From Membranipora membranacea (Eukaryota; Bryozoa; Gymnolaemata; Cheilostomatida; Membraniporidae): DNA of 64,000 nucleotides. The translations under genes and the position numbers were made by a program. The stretch lies in NCBI GenBank assembly GCA_914767715.1, contig OU612069.1, forward strand, positions 4,092,001 through 4,156,000. The letters are read 5' to 3'. Below are positions 12,201-22,500 of the stretch, piece by piece (positions within the stretch are counted from its first letter, which is position 1; each line of letters begins with the position of its first letter). Below the pieces are notes generated by a model. It was not told the origin of the DNA, searched no databases, and saw only the letters and a list, made by a program, of their open reading frames with translations.

Positions 12201-13414
12201 CGCTACTACCAAACGTAACCAAAGGCTGCTAATCAAGCGACAAACACTTCTCAAAACTCGACTAAGCCTCGAAAAAGTGAGTCGCCAATGAAGTTATTTT
12301 GGGGAATATTCTTGATTTGATAGAGTTTATTAGGGTCTGGCCTCTGCAGGCTAGCTGTCTAAAGTCCCTCTTGAAGATTGATGCTTGCCAAAACAGGTTC
12401 AGGTTTTTGTCTTTACTTGCTTTGCTTTGCTTCGAGGTTATACCGGTCGAAGTCAATTTTAATTGCCTGTTTACCCATTGCTGAGCAGGGAACCAAGTCT
12501 TCAGGACTTGTTCTATGGTTTTTCTTTTACCGAGCTCAGAAGCTCTTTCAAGAATCAGGCTGTAGATCAAATACTTCAATAGACTACCAATCATATGGCA
12601 CATTTGAATCACATAATTACTTTGTAGTTTCGAAATTTGATGGATATACCAAATGAAATTGTTTTTTTTTTGTCGTCATAGAAACTGGAACAAATAAAAG
12701 AAGATTTGCAAACTGTCAACAAAAAGATGCAAGATAAGACGACTAAAAAAGAGGCAGTGAAGACAACTCTACAGGAAACGGAGGTCAATCATAAAACTGT
12801 GTCCGAGGAGTTGTCTACATTTACTGGTAAACATAGACCAAGATGCTATAGAATCTGACAAATACCATTTTGCGCATGCACAACCAATGTGTTTGATAGT
12901 TAATAGAAAAACTTCCATTGGAATGAAACTGCCATCAAAACTGCCAATGGCAAAGTTTCATGGTTGACGTGAAACATGGAGTTAGTTGTGATATCAAACT
13001 TCTTGCTGGAAACAAGCAAATGGTGCCTATGCTAAATCCTATATTATTGCCAGCAATTTAATCGGGCAATTATTGCAGTTGATACTGCACAAGTTGAAGG
13101 GGCAATATGTGTTAGTTTAGACAAACTTAAAAAAACCAATGCTGAAATAAGAAACCATCACAACTCCATACCTGTATACAGCACTGGTATTGTTTACAGG
13201 TAGTATAGATGAAATGGAACGGGAGGTGAGAGATATACACACAGATCTCATAGACATGGAGATTCTACATTGTATTAAAACATCACCTGAAAACATAGAC
13301 GAGATACGCGACAGACCGCAGAGTGTCAAAATAGCGAAATCACTTCGAGCTAAAATCACCAAAAAACGCCTCAAACCATCTACAAATGTCGTTATAGGCC
13401 CTGAAGACACATAG
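6219..13414 (+). CDS. Coiled-coil protein of unknown identity, eight exons
   Basis: Exons: 6219-6392 (start uncertain; acceptor at 6243 also possible), 8254-8439, 9097-9266, 10094-10204, 10780-10933, 12067-12276, 12682-12826 and 13200-13414 (TAG). All phases agree (0,0,2,2,0,0,1), giving about 455 residues. The N-terminal half (LTGLANLRSKIKDIDSDI..., FLESKNLLIERIDHEGG...) is helical. The segment in exon 4 (LIIVRLPRDVIIKLHLLISL) is hydrophobic and regular but too charged for a membrane helix. Exons 5-8 are classic coiled coil rich in E/K/Q/L (EMLEQLDNELDDLQTQLANK). The tail is basic (AKITKKRLKPS). No enzyme motif is seen. It resembles CCDC-type cytoskeletal or axonemal proteins, but I do not recognise the family. 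The true N-terminus may lie upstream of 6219. Confidence 0.75.
6419..6521. mobile_element. Foldback MITE, copy 1 (intron 1 of coiled-coil gene)
   Basis: Terminal blocks CAAGTTTGATCCAGTTAACC-TGCATT and AATGCAGGCAAACTGGATCAAGCTTG are mutual inverted repeats around a short GC-rich core. Seven further copies lie in this window. Confidence 0.8.
8073..8270 (+). repeat. Splice acceptor plus exon start present three times
   Basis: The block TGTAGTTTTTGGAGAGTAAG occurs at about 8081, 8187 and 8250. It is preceded each time by a CTTGATTTCGT-like pyrimidine tract. Only the third copy continues into the open exon (FLESKNLL...). The first two continue as GTAAGTCACATGATSAGTT. Confidence 0.85.
8462..8572. 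mobile_element. Foldback MITE, copy 2
   Basis: Starts TAGATCAAGTTTGATCTAGTTTGCATTCAGG and ends AAAGCAGGCAAACAAGATTGAGCCTGGTCT. The ends are inverted relative to each other, with a G-run in the core. It lies 23 bp after the exon ending at 8439. Confidence 0.75.
9272..9421. repeat. Tandem repeat, about 50-bp unit, three copies
   Basis: The unit reads TTCAGTCAATT-G-CCAATCAG then AT-CTTATCCTAGTAG. Three diverged copies run directly after the donor of the exon ending at 9266. The unit contains CCAATCA, but nothing else suggests a promoter. Confidence 0.8.
9975..10044. repeat. Short foldback element with AGCCAATGTGTTG ends
   Basis: AGCCAATGTGTTG (9975-9987) is inverted at 10031-10044. Related AGCCAATGTGTTGG sequence recurs at 34945 at the edge of another repeat. 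It lies 50 bp ahead of the exon at 10094. Confidence 0.7.
11325..11463. repeat. 12-bp minisatellite (GTCTGATCTAGA), about 11 copies
   Basis: Near-identical 12-bp units run up to the edge of a foldback MITE. An open frame through it reads as Glu-Ser-Asp-Leu repeats. It lies inside an intron (10934-12066) and is not a gene. Confidence 0.95.
11464..11584. mobile_element. Foldback MITE, copy 3
   Basis: Starts GGTCAAGTTTGACCCAATTT and ends AAATGCAGGCAAATGGAATCATACATGATCT, inverted relative to each other. It adjoins the 12-bp minisatellite, whose unit GATCTAGA resembles this family's terminus. Confidence 0.75.
11722..12036 (+). repeat. Dispersed repeat of about 315 bp, copy A
   Basis: Shares most of its length with 31128-31440 in the same orientation. 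Landmarks are ATATTCATGGAT, GCTGGAAACAATTTCTCATCT, TTTGTCAAGTAGC, CATAACGTTAA, AATAGCCATACTGT and a terminal ATGAATTCATATCAATG. It ends 30 bp before the exon starting at 12067. Confidence 0.85.
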
Positions 13415-13668
13415 CCAGCAAATCCTGGGTTGTCATTCCTCGATCAATACATACTAACGCAATATATTTTTATGTGTTCTGAATCAATAAGACATCACAA
13501 GTGACTCTTTCCCAATGTTTTTATTTTTACTACGACTGATAAAAAAACAATATAGACTATACCCGGTATATATTTTGCTCCCAAACGCATAGACTACACT
13601 GTTGATTCAACATTTCTAATAAGCTGCTTACATTTATCAATGATAATGTACATCAGAGCAAAGCATTG

Positions 13669-13902
13669 GAGCGGCCGTTGTGCAATGGGTAAGGCATGGG
13701 TCTTTCAATCCAGAGGTCCTGTGTTCGATTACCCGCTAATCAGGGTGGTGTCAGGAAGAGCATCCAACCTCAAATGCTCCTGTGCCCCATCAGGATCAGG
13801 TCCGTAGACCCGTACTGATACCGGAAGACAAAAAACCAAGCAACATCAAGTTTTTTCACATATTATCACAGGGTATCGAGACTATAAATGGACCTGAGTT
13901 TT
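13669..13902 (+). mobile_element. tRNA-derived SINE with long target-site duplication
   Basis: The head resembles a tRNA gene: box A-like GTGCAATGGGTAAGGCATGG, an anticodon-arm region, and box B-like GTGTTCGATTACC at about 13721. The body follows with GTGTCAGGAAGAGCATCCAACC, similar to a motif I know from animal SINE/RTE-type tails. Flanks CATCAGAGCAAAGCATTG (ending 13668) and CATCTGAGCAAAGCATTG (ending 13920) form an 18-bp duplication with one mismatch, as expected of LINE-mediated insertion. The tRNA is degenerate and not a functional tRNA gene. Confidence 0.8.
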
Positions 13903-13920
13903 CATCTGAGCAAAGCATTG

Positions 13921-14335
13921 AAATAAATTTGACAAGCATATCAGAGCTATCACAATCACAACTGTCCCGTTATAAACTTTTTTTTACGCTTAAACTGCTA
14001 GCTAGAGGGCACTACAGCACCCCTCCCACACCTACCTTGCCCTTTGTTATACACATGAAACACAGGGATACAGAGATGTAAAAAGTCAAATCATGAGGTA
14101 AAATGACATCACAAAACTTCAGAAGATTAGATAAACCGATATTTCTGCTGAGTTGATGGTTCTTGCAATGTACTGCAGTCTTAACACAAATCTTTTTAGT
14201 ATTTACAAAATTGGAAGGGCCAAAATTTTTACTCCAGTTCGAATTTTATCCAGGAAGGATATCTTGCGGCCTTTTCAGTTGAGCCTGCATAAAATGTGGC
14301 CTTTTTCAAGAAAAGGTTGCCCACCCATGCTCTAG
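13921..14335. other. No gene seen
   Basis: Lies between the SINE's second target copy and the first recognisable TPR residues. Short open frames here show no conserved pattern. Confidence 0.5.
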
Positions 14336-15234
14336 AATATCACGCTAAATCTTTAGAGATCAGACTTGACACTGCATGGTGACAATCACCACGATGTGGC
14401 GACATCCTACAATAGCATAGCTTATGCTTTTAGCAGCAAGGGTGAACTAGACAAGTCTTTGGAATATCACTGTAAAGGTCTCTCAATCAACCTTGACACA
14501 TTAGGTAAGTCCCACCCTGATATAGCATTGTCATACAACAACATGGGAAAAGTGTACGAGACCAAAGGGAACTATGATAAGGCTCTGAGTATCACATGGA
14601 GTCTCTGGCAATCAGGCTCGGCACACTAGGTCAAACTCATCCTGATGTGGCAAAATCTTACAGTAACATGGCCATGGCTCACACAGGTAAAGGTGAATAC
14701 GACAAAGCTCTAGAGTTTCACAAAAGATCCCTCAGCATCAGATTGGAAACTTTTGGAGAGAATAACCCAGCTGTTGCTGCCTCTTTCTATAGCATAGGCG
14801 AAACCTACAGCAACCAGAGCAAACTTGAAGAGCCAGAGGACTATCTAGATAAATCGCTAGCCATTCTCCTGAGCTTCCCAGCTGTTGAAGACACCTACCT
14901 CGCTAAAGCCTATAACTACATGGACTTACTGTGCAAGGATAAAGGTAAGCTTGAAGAAGCTCTTGAGAACCACAACAGATCCCTCAACTTGAGACTGATC
15001 ACCCTCAATGAGAATCATGTCATTGTGGCCGAGTGTTATAATAATATCGGCAAAGTCTACAGTCTTAATGGTGGGCGAGCCAAAGCACAGGAACATTACG
15101 ATAAACCGCTTGAAACCAGACTCAGAGTTTTAGGTGAAGATCATCCGGCTGTAGCTGATACTCTCCACAATATCGCACTTCTCTCTGAGGAGCGAGGTTC
15201 GAGTTTGGCTTTGGAAAAGTTCCAGAAAGTGTAA
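14336..15234 (+). pseudogene. Tetratricopeptide-repeat (kinesin-light-chain-type) gene remnant with two frameshifts
   Basis: About 290 residues of 42-residue TPR units, without introns. Typical unit signatures are SYNNMGKVYETKGNYDKAL, SLAIRLGTLGQTHPDVAKSY, FYSIGETYSNQSKLEE and CYNNIGKVYSLNGGRAKAQ. The spacing G-x-HPDVA...Y-x-G-x-YDKALE-H-SL-IRL is that of KLC, nephrocystin-3 and NACHT-TPR proteins. The frame breaks near 14372 (about 2 bp lost between EIRLDT and the next unit's HGDNHHDVATSY). It breaks again near 14591, where one base is missing in what should read KALEYHMESLAIRL. No upstream start or partner domain is seen. The last unit ends in a stop at 15232-15234, and an AATAAA lies at about 15452. 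It is probably a decayed, perhaps retrocopied, fragment of a larger TPR protein. Sequencing errors could mimic the frameshifts. Confidence 0.8.
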
Positions 15235-16551
15235 TGTATTTGAGAAAACAACAAACTCAGGCTGAATCATAGAAAGACAATAGACTCATATAATTCACAA
15301 TTGCGGGTACAGGAAACTGTTCAGCAGAAATAGGCCATATGATGTCTCAATCACTACCAGCATTGTGCGTCATCGGTTTTATGATAGCTTATTCATTGTA
15401 TTTATCTGTTGATTTCTGTTCTGGCATAATTTGTTGAATATCCGTTACTGCCAATAAATGTTTCAAAATACCCTTTAAAGATATAATGAGAAACAAAAAC
15501 ACATGTTCCTTTGTGCTATGATTATTTCAAAATGGTCGGGTTCTATGATATTCCAATTTAGGAACCAAGACTAGTCTTCTGAGCCAAACATAAACGTTTG
15601 TGCACAGCGTAGTCTGGGGATCTGTTCTGTATCAGAAACTTGATAGCATTTTGTCGAGGACATGATTTCTATGTTCGGTTGAGTCACAGTGCAAGCAAAG
15701 ACTCTCCCTAACTCCTCGGTTCAGGTAGATCTCAGATTTGTTTTGTGTGGACTCAAATCTGGAAAACAATTGTTGTTTCTAGTTGTTGATAAGACAATAT
15801 TTATTTGAAGAGAATCTAGGGTAAAATGAAAAGTAAAAAATGAACACCAAAAAGCGTAGCATCAAAAGAAATTACGACAAAACCATAAAAACTCAAATTA
15901 GTTGAATACTGCTTGATCAAACTTCGGTCTAAAAGAGCAGACCGAAAAGGCGTTAAGAAACAAGAATTTCACCTTCAGTATTGAAACAACTCAACATCAA
16001 TATTTACAATCATGTTACCATCAAATGCAACGTTATCAAACAGAGTTGCATACAAAATGAATCTGTAACATCTTTGGTAGTTCAGCAGACTGAAATAAAA
16101 CACTAGTCATACTTCATTAGCGATCATTCAAGATATGATAAAAAATATATAAGATCAACTCTGAATTTGGTTTGTGAAATCATAGAAAGAAAACTTTCCT
16201 GGCCTAATTTTGTAGAATTAAAGTACCAATGCTCTGGCTCAGGCAGCGGTATTAGGTTTCTGCTCATAAAGGCGGGCATTCTCTTTACTGGATGTTAGGT
16301 CTGAGTACCATCGACTAGTACCATCGACTAGTACCATCGACTAGTACCATCGACTAGTACCATCGACTAGCACCAGCGACTACTACCAGCCCCTAGTTGA
16401 CCATTGAAATGATTAATTGAGTCAGCTTACTAGCTTACTAGGGTCGCTAGAAAATAGCGCAGATAACCTGCTTCATGATCTTATGTTTAAAAGTAACCAA
16501 AACTTAAAAGAGTGAGATACAACACTTCATAGCCGATAGACAATGTGTAGC
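15235..16551. other. Intergenic/3' flanking DNA
   Basis: No coding pattern. Contains a poly(A)-type signal near 15452 (plus) for the TPR remnant and a 13-bp minisatellite at 16305-16385. The 3' UTR of CFAP97 (minus) must lie here; its end was not determined. Confidence 0.5.
16305..16385. repeat. 13-bp minisatellite (GTACCATCGACTA), about six copies
   Basis: Perfect units decay at the right edge into GCACCAGCGACTA and CTACCAGCCCCTA, the usual pattern of a tandem array. Confidence 0.95.
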
Positions 16552-19500
16552 TCACCATCCAGTTTGCCACTCTGGCTTTTTACGTATGGTGGCACTACTA
16601 GGCCTGCTGTGCGTATAAGAGGCACTAGACGGACGGTTTGAAGTATTAGCTGGTCGGTTCGAAGCACTAGATGGACGGTTGGTGGCGCTGCTCGGTCGTG
16701 GGCGTCCCGTGGTGTTAGTATAAGCGCTCACAGCTCGATTAGTACCAGCGCTAACAGGTCTGCTTCTTCTACCTGTACCACCTGCAGATAAAATTGACAA
16801 ACTTTGTCACAAAACAAATAATAGCAGACTAGGTCATTTCGGAGTTACTCCCCTGCTACTGATACTCTGCAGCAGAGAAGACAACTCCAAAAATCACACA
16901 CTGGATCTAACGTAGTTTAAGTAAACCATAAAAGCCGATTGTTTTGCAGGCAGGGTGGCACATATGTACAATCTAACAACACAACATTGACTGAAAAACA
17001 GCTTCTATCCCAACTCTTATGACTGTCCTAGAGGAGTATTGTATTCGGAGGAGGGAATTTTCCCCGCTTGTATTTTGCATTGTCCTAAACTGGTACCCAA
17101 TCTTAAACCAGAATAAATATGGATAAGCCGTGTTTTGCTCAGGCTGGAAATAGTCTACCGTAAAGCCAGCTAACATTGCTCACCCTCTTTATTTTATATA
17201 GAGTCCCACCTCAGCTAGGCAAATATGAGTTCTAGCTCACATTGAATCATCAATTAACTAGCCAAACTAAACTATAGCTAACATTTACTCCTATACGGTA
17301 GCCTATCTAGCGTGTGGGTGTCATCAGAAAATGACGATTTAGATATTGATATAACAATGACCTTATAGAACTTTATTGTTTATGATTTAAGTGATAGTTG
17401 GAGAATCAGGTTTCTGGTATTATTCTACACTTCTCAGATAGATTAAGATTTACTTATCTAGGTTCATAAACAGCCTGTGGCCAAGTTTCAACCAAGTCAG
17501 GATTAAACAGGACTAAAAAGGTCTCATTTTCATTTCGAAAATAGTAACTTTTTAGTCCCTTTGCTAGGCGTGAAAATTCGTTGAAACTTAAATAAGTGAT
17601 CTAAATTAGACTGCATAGATGATACCAAAATCTGATCCTTTTGCAAGCACTATAAAATAAAAATAAACGCAAGCTGAGTCGTATCCGTAGTACAGTCATT
17701 GGAGCTTACGTAGCCCAGTGCTGGGATCCCTAGGAGTATACAAACATAACTCAATAATTTACCTGCAGCAGTAAAGCCTTGTGAACTTTTACTTCTGCGA
17801 GCTTGGCCGTCCATAGAAGTATTAAAGTCTCCACCGGTCCGCATCTCAGGACAGTAATACGATATCTGCTTATGGTAATCGTCGAGCTGTTTGGCTCTGT
17901 TCATCTCCGCCGTCGGTTTGACTTTATTCAATCTACGCAACATCGCCTAAAATATGATAATGATAGGAATGACAAGAACGTAAAATGCCTCGTAGTTGGC
18001 TCATTACGCAGTTTATTAGGTAGAAATAAAACTCTAAAATTAAATATTAGCTAGAGTTTAATTAGGCTAGTTTAGGGATCACTTAATGTTAGCTAGCACG
18101 TAATCGTGTCTAGCTGAGGTGAGAGTCTATACATAAATAATATAAAATACAACTTGAAAGTGATAATGAAACATTGTACAATGAGGTGATTAGGAAATAT
18201 TCCTTGATAATAATTAGTCACTCTAAACTAGCCACATTAAACTCTTGATGGGGATACAGTTTTGATGTCGACAGTCCGTCTGTAACATTGACTTTCAATT
18301 AGACAAATTTGTTCCAAAACCGTTCACTCACAATGTATGTAGTTCCAGCAATGTGTGAGCGATTTGGGAACATGACCCCTGTCAGGTCTTGCTCACACAG
18401 CTAGGAGCGATCAGAAAGTTTCTTAGGCAGTTTTTAATTGACAGACTAACTCAGGCTTACCCTAATGTACACTAGTAAGAATTAAGTCCGACGTTAGGAT
18501 AAGTTGATAATTTACAGATCTTTACTTATTTTTGCCCCAATAAGAAACAAAAACCCTTTACACACTTTCATCGGACATAAATGAATAAGATAAGTTTTAC
18601 TATAACCCTCACATAAAGCGTTCCAATAATTATTTTAATAAGACAAGATAACTTTTTAATCCTTAACATAATAAAATACTACCCAAAAACCAATACATGT
18701 TATAGTCAGGCAGTTTTGTCAGATTTCCATGGTAAAAAAACTCATTGCTCTACTTGAGCATTGAATTTTTTCCATCCAACTCTGATACAACTTTATCATA
18801 AGTAACTGCCCGACTATAACATACATTGCTCTCTGGGTGGCCTTTAACTATTTTCTAGATTGAACTATTTTTGACATTATTAAATGAATAAGTAAACATA
18901 CGAGATTCTCTCGCTCAATCCTCTGCTGTTCCCTCATCCTGTTCAGAGTAGCCGGAGTCATTCTGGTAGGCTGCTGCTGCGACTGACCTCGACCTTTAGC
19001 CTTCGGTTTCTTAGGCTCTGTGTTAGTAGTTCTCTGCTGCTGAATACGGGGACCCTGGTGATCCCCTGATGTGGATGCTCTCTGTGAGAGAATGTTCTAC
19101 AAGCACAAATAAATAAAATTCCCAGTCAATTTAAAAGGAGCTTGGTGTAAATCTCTAAACTGAGGGTGGAATAACAATATGTATTCAGATGAACTGAATA
19201 AATATATGAAAACAAAGAAATGTTAGAGAATTATCCTCTATTAATCTTTGAGTGCACAACTCCCGAAACAAGGGCAACAATTAAGAGTTTTATGGACCTA
19301 AGAAGCTTGGAGCTGACAGCCTTTGGTAATCGAAAACAAAAGCAATGAATGAACCTTCTTCTGTCACAATGGACTCTCTAGTTGACACATTGGAAAATAT
19401 ACGTTGACTACGATTGGCAACTTATTGGGATGAGAGAAACTGTCAGGTCAGATGGTACTGATATATAGTGAGCATGAAAGTTAGTTTGATTCACTTTCAT

Positions 19501-22500
19501 TATATTTCGATAGGCGCTCTCTGTAACCTGGCATTAGCTTACTTTCCCACCCAACAGCCAATAATATCAGAGTCAACACATGAGCTATAAAGACCTGTGA
19601 GTTATCTGGTTGACGATACATGAGGTCACACACCTGCTTGGCAGCCATTAGTATCAACCGTAACCCTAAGATTAGAAGGACCTTGACGCAGATGGGAAGG
19701 TGGATCTGACCTATTATTTGTGATATGGGGAGAGGACGGGAGGGTATATATTCTCTATTTTCCCTCTCATCAGAAAAGTTAGGCACTGGCTGTATGTGCT
19801 CAACCTCTGCCAAGATTGCTGCTGCTGATACCAGATAATTTTAACCACAGATGTGCTGTGGTTAATGATGGAATGCAACTATCTGCGGCGAACTAGGCAC
19901 AATTTGAGCACTGGCTAGCACTAGTGGCAAAACTTTGTGCTGGTAATGAAATGCTGCTATCAGTGACCCTAGTAACCCACTTGGATTTTCAATTTGAATC
20001 AAACCATGTACTGGGAATCAAACAGGGTCCTGGTAGACTTAATCAATGATGTAGTAAGGTAGGACATACATTAAGAAGTCTTTGGTTCTCCATGTCGATC
20101 ATCCTCGCCTGATCTGTAGAGAATGTGAAGTTAGTCTTATTCCTGTTATTATCTACAGCAGCAGAGGAAGGTCGCGACCTCTGACCTCCCGATGACCTCT
20201 GACCCGATGACTGAGGAGGTGAGTGTATGGAGACATGCTTCTTCTGGTAGTGATGGTATGACTGGCTCTCCTGGTCAGCGTCTAGCAGAGCTGACAGTAA
20301 TAGCTTCAGGTTTAGCTGGTCTTTATCTACTGTGCTGTCGGACTTCAGAGCTGATCGCTGTCCACTCCTCTCTCCTATCACTGTAATTATTAAATAGAAT
20401 AATTGAAATTATATATTATAATGATAACAATTAACTTTAATAAAAAATCATCACAAAACTGTCTTCCAACCACTTCATATAAACTTGTTGATGCCGACCA
20501 CCCATAAATTCCTAGGGTTTTATCATTGTGTTATTTTTCGATTTGATTTATTTAATTGACATATATGGGAAGGAAGATTAACATTAATAAAAGTACTTAA
20601 AATAGCGTAGCATGGATAAATTGAAGCTTTTGAATCTGGAATCTCAAGATCGCATTCCATGATGCTCTTTCAGGTGGTGAATTCTCAAAAAGAAAAATAT
20701 CAGCGTTTAGATAAACACAATTATTATTTCCTTGTTTGTAGGTAAAATAAGTCCTAAAAGATATTTGGAAAGGGCTAATCAGGAATACTGTATGGTATGT
20801 GACCATATCATCTCAGGACTTAACAGGAAACTACCAAATCAATCTTCTACATTGAAATCTCAGCAATGCTTTGTTGGCACAGGGAACCTTTTTGACTCAT
20901 TCAGATCAAACTGTGAGATCACAGATTTACTAAATTTCGATCCTGTGTGATTTTGGACCGGCCAATTATGAACGGAAACTGTATCCTAACTAGCAATCAA
21001 GGCACTGTTGTATAATCACCGAATGGTTGGCATTGCGATAAGACCTATGTGTTCTACATAATCAGGTTACAGTCATTGATGTCATGTTGATAGTCCAAAA
21101 TTTGGGTATACAACACTTCAATTCGTTTCGAAAGCAACATTTGGCATCAAGGTTTTTTTACCATGCAAATCGGAAACAACTCAATCATAAGTAACTGCCT
21201 GACTATAACTTAGAAGACTAAGAAGATTGCAATACTGCACCTGGCACTGTAGTATCATCACGGAAATCACATTGACACAATGTTAGTTTTTGGATAAAGT
21301 ATTGGCAGGAAAATTTTCTTGATCTAAGTTTGCACTGTATCTGGTTGCCTGAGAGTGTAATGTTATTTAGTAAACAAAACCTAAGCATTGATATCAAACC
21401 AGATCAAACAAATAGCATTAAAGCCCACTGACTTTGTTGACCAGAACAAACACAAAAGGGTTTAAGAAATTGAGCTAGGTGAAATTTCATTCAATAAAGT
21501 CATCTATTGAGTGAAATAAAGACCTTTGTAAACCTATTTAGCTATTTTCACCTGGTCAAACTAATATTTCATGCTAAGAATTTGTGTCAGTACCAAAAAC
21601 TTAAACCTCAAATCAAGCAAAATCCTAAACAGCTCAAAAGCTCAGTATCTGATGGAGTAAATTCAGCGATTAATCGAGTGACCCCGTGGGCTTATATTGT
21701 TTCCTAGTGAAGCGATAAAGCTTTTCATATGGTGACCCCGATTCCATGCTAAGAGTGAAGTTAATTTGCTCTGAGTTATAGAGATACATTGGCATATTAT
21801 ATTATATGTAGTATACCTGTACCCTTAGCAAACCGAATGGCCAAACATCTCGTTTTAAAAGTACTAAAAGTAATTTGTTTAGCTATTATAGGTAAAACAA
21901 CAGTTTTGCGAGCAAGAAGTAAACCACTGCGTTTATATATTTTGTAATAAACTGTCAGCTTCACTTTGTCAGTCACTGGGCAGGCCCGTAGTTCTAGGGG
22001 GAGCAGGAAGGCACTGCCTCCCCTAGAAAACTAATTACAGTGTCCTAAAAACACTACAATTGGATAATCCATGTCAGAATCAGCTCCTCTGGGAATTCAT
22101 GCCTTAAACTGCTTGGAAGAGCTTACAGCACCCCTCCTGGTAAGGCTTTGGACTTGCCACGGACTTTTGCCTCCCCTACCATTTTCTTAACTACGACCCT
22201 GCTAGGCACATAAGCTTCCGTAATTATCAGCTAATATTGGCTTGTTAGCTAGCTGTAGGCCTATGAGTTTAGACTATAGTTATGCTGATATAAGGTAATT
22301 ATGTGAAAGAGTCGGCCAGTGAAATAGACTAGTAGAACTTTAACATGCAGGCAACAAACCCTACAATGGTAACGCTGAGCAGTTGTTACCTAAGAAGTTT
22401 GCTCAAATTCACCATTGATAACATAAACATGCTGACAGAATCTCAGAGGTTTGATCAGCATGCAGGGTGCAGAGCGGTTTGCAGGACATCACATTACAAG

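Noticed and set aside
16305-16385. CRISPR-like repeats here and at 11325 and 40113
   Set aside because: Units abut without unique spacers and the genome is eukaryotic; these are mini/microsatellites.
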